NCBI GenBank assembly: GCA_943362175.1
Contig: CALRIU020000013.1
Location: 1 to 64,000, forward strand
Direction: 5' to 3'
Origin: UBA4416 sp943362175
Lineage (GTDB): Bacteria; Bacteroidota; Bacteroidia; B-17B0; Aurantibacillaceae
DNA: 64,000 bases
Part shown: in pieces, positions 62,996-64,000 of the stretch
Numbering within the stretch: position 1 is the stretch's first letter
Layout of the letters: each line of letters starts with the position of its first letter
Position numbers and translations under genes: made by a program
Notes under the pieces: model-generated
Databases searched by the model: none
What the model was told of the DNA's origin: nothing
The model's input: the letters and a program-made list of their open reading frames with translations, nothing else

Positions 62996-63394
62996 TTAAG
63001 CGAATTTTGGCGGTTGCCAGACAGGTGTGGAGCTGATACTGAAAATCTTATCGTTCTCGGTGGTATAGCTTTTGGTAATGGCCGTTACAAAGCCAAAATC
63101 AATGGTCCCGGTAGAAGGGATAAAAGCCAGCACCGGCGCATGAGCGCTCATACAGCAGTTATTGCAATGTTTAAAAGGGAGGTTGCAATCGCCGTCTTCC
63201 CCACGGTGTTCGTCTTTGAAGTGATTGCCGGAATAGTGCAGAACCAGGTAATCGATAAAATTACGTTTGTCGTGGTGCTCGTGCGAATGGTGGTAGTAAT
63301 GTGTGAACAGCTTAGGCAGCTTGATAAACTCTTCTGCAAACGAATTATTTGTCAGAAACTGCAGCAACAGGAATATGGCTGTGAACTTTTTCAC
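62996..63394 (-). CDS. small His/Cys-rich exported protein of the metal-efflux operon
   Basis: A 132-residue protein starting at GTG (63394); no in-frame ATG precedes the signal peptide (KKFTAIFLLLQFLTNNSFAE). The mature part is rich in metal ligands: HYYHHSHEHHD (about 33-43), HYSGNHFKDEHRGEDGD and HCNNCCMSAH. It is probably a periplasmic metal-binding or sensing protein, by its composition and its place directly upstream of a CusA-type pump. The 128-bp spacer to that gene contains small inverted repeats (ctttacg ... cgtaaag; ggaca-gaaa-tgtcc at 62959-62972), possibly a processing or attenuation site. Confidence 0.78.
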   Translation of the reverse strand: MKKFTAIFLLLQFLTNNSFAEEFIKLPKLFTHYYHHSHEHHDKRNFIDYLVLHYSGNHFKDEHRGEDGDCNLPFKHCNNCCMSAHAPVLAFIPSTGTIDFGFVTAITKSYTTENDKIFSISSTPVWQPPKFA

Positions 63395-63398
63395 AGAT

Positions 63399-63427
63399 CA
63401 AATATAGGGAATTTTACAAAACGCAAA
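63399..63427 (-). promoter_or_regulatory. promoter of the metal-efflux operon
   Basis: On the minus strand TTTG at 63427-63424 and TATATTTG at 63406-63399 are 17 bp apart, an exact Bacteroidota -33/-7 pair. The -7 box ends five bases before the GTG start at 63394, so the transcript is probably leaderless or nearly so. Confidence 0.7.
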
Positions 63428-63764
63428 TGCAAAGATGAATGAGATTCTTTTCTTTTAAAGATTTTTGGGTGTGCCCCTGGCGGGTCAGGCTTTTCGTTCC
63501 AATCTTTTTTGCCGGGGTGCTTATACTTTACGGAGGATGGCAACTCACAGACCGGCAAAAAGGATTTCCACTTCAATCCTTCACGCTGATTTGCCCCGGA
63601 GCGATGAGTTTAACTTCATGATGAGCGAATACCGCCGCCCGGGCTCATCGCGCCCATCCGTGCCTGTATGGACGGGGAATCTCACAACACGGCGAGGCAG
63701 GTGTCTAAATTCAAACGGGAGACACGGCAACTCCATTTTCGGACATTCAAGAGAGGACAGGGCA
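63428..63764. other. spacer between the metal operon and HxlR gene
   Basis: About 340 bp with no supported gene. A 61-codon minus-strand frame (63391-63576) overlaps the operon promoter and has no protein-like pattern. No clear repeat or RNA gene is seen. Confidence 0.4.
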
Positions 63765-64000
63765 TCATGTCCCGATAATCTTCTTCCGGTGCGCCAGCCC
63801 CCAGAAATGCAGCTCGTCCATGACCTTTTCCAGTGACCGGCCGTGGGCTGTGATGTTGTATTCCACGGTTGGCGGAAAGGTATCGTACACATCCCGGGTA
63901 ATCAGCTTATTCTGCTCCAGGTGCTTCAGCTCTTTCGATAGCATCTTATCCGTAATACCTGTTACCTCTTTCGAGATCTCCTTAAAGCGTTTGGGGCCTG
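63765..64000 (-). CDS. HxlR family transcriptional regulator, partial (5' end beyond window)
   Basis: Read from the window edge on the minus strand, this frame encodes RFKEISKEVTGITDKMLSKE, LKHLEQNKLITRDVYDTFPP, TVEYNITAHGRSLEKVMDEL and HFWGLAHRKKIIGT before a TGA at 63765. This is the winged-helix core and C-terminus of HxlR-type regulators (usual length about 110-120 residues), so about 40 N-terminal residues are missing. Such regulators often sense redox or aldehyde stress. The target is unknown. Confidence 0.9.
   Translation of the reverse strand, partial: GPKRFKEISKEVTGITDKMLSKELKHLEQNKLITRDVYDTFPPTVEYNITAHGRSLEKVMDELHFWGLAHRKKIIGT

Noticed and set aside
63391..63576. 61-codon minus-strand frame upstream of the His-rich protein gene
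   Set aside because: It overlaps the exact promoter of the metal operon and has no recognisable pattern.

Overview
The window is chromosomal DNA from a Bacteroidota bacterium, most likely a Chitinophagales/Sphingobacteriales-type lineage (the rank below phylum is inference). Direct signs are type IX secretion system (T9SS) cargo with both C-terminal sorting-domain types (type A 'NLYPNP' tails; type B CHU_C gliding-motility tails with an FxPNxFxPNxDGxND core), a PorP/SprF-like partner protein, a CusA-type pump fused to its outer-membrane factor, and Bacteroidota-type -7 promoter boxes (TAnnTTTG) without Shine-Dalgarno sequences in front of many genes. I found no tRNA, rRNA, CRISPR array, prophage or insertion sequence.

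Layout. 1-8.1 kb: minus-strand secreted proteins, a tandem pair of 418-residue-type CHU_C proteins (one cut by the window edge) and an 1866-residue jelly-roll/Ig-repeat/beta-helix protein. 8.5-13.3 kb: SMR efflux protein, an unrecognised CxxC protein, an ABC-F ATPase with an attenuator-like leader, and a SUFU-domain/zinc-ribbon pair. 13.5-19.0 kb: cyanophycin synthetase with a strong terminator, rbfA, a LolC/E-type permease and a CvfB-like S1 protein. 19.2-27.8 kb: two giant paralogous T9SS adhesin-like proteins, a PorP/SprF partner and a Kazal-like lipoprotein. 27.8-35.3 kb: two DEAD-box helicases, a TPR/SpoIIE phosphatase, a hydrolase, a cupin protein and a bestrophin. 35.4-41.6 kb: a PEBP protein, a tight three-gene operon of T9SS cargo (E-set-like protein, arylsulfotransferase-like protein, CotH kinase) and NAD(P)HX dehydratase. 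41.8-51.7 kb: a four-gene phosphorelay led by a 2233-residue soluble poly-HAMP hybrid kinase. 51.8-57.1 kb: small accessory proteins (GyrI-like, YdeI/OmdA, TfoX, AraC, Nudix, DUF4382, DinB). 57.3-63.4 kb: a metal-efflux operon (His/Cys-rich small protein, CusA-OMF fusion, CusB adaptor). The window ends in an HxlR regulator.

The strongest themes are surface display through T9SS (at least eight cargo proteins), very regular repeat expansion (11 gap-free 276-bp units in the hybrid kinase; Ig-like repeats in the adhesins), and a signalling cluster with no DNA-binding output. The observations most worth checking are the poly-HAMP array, the start-stop leader before the ABC-F gene, the internal signal-peptide-like segment at the RND-OMF fusion junction, and the E-set/arylsulfotransferase/CotH operon.
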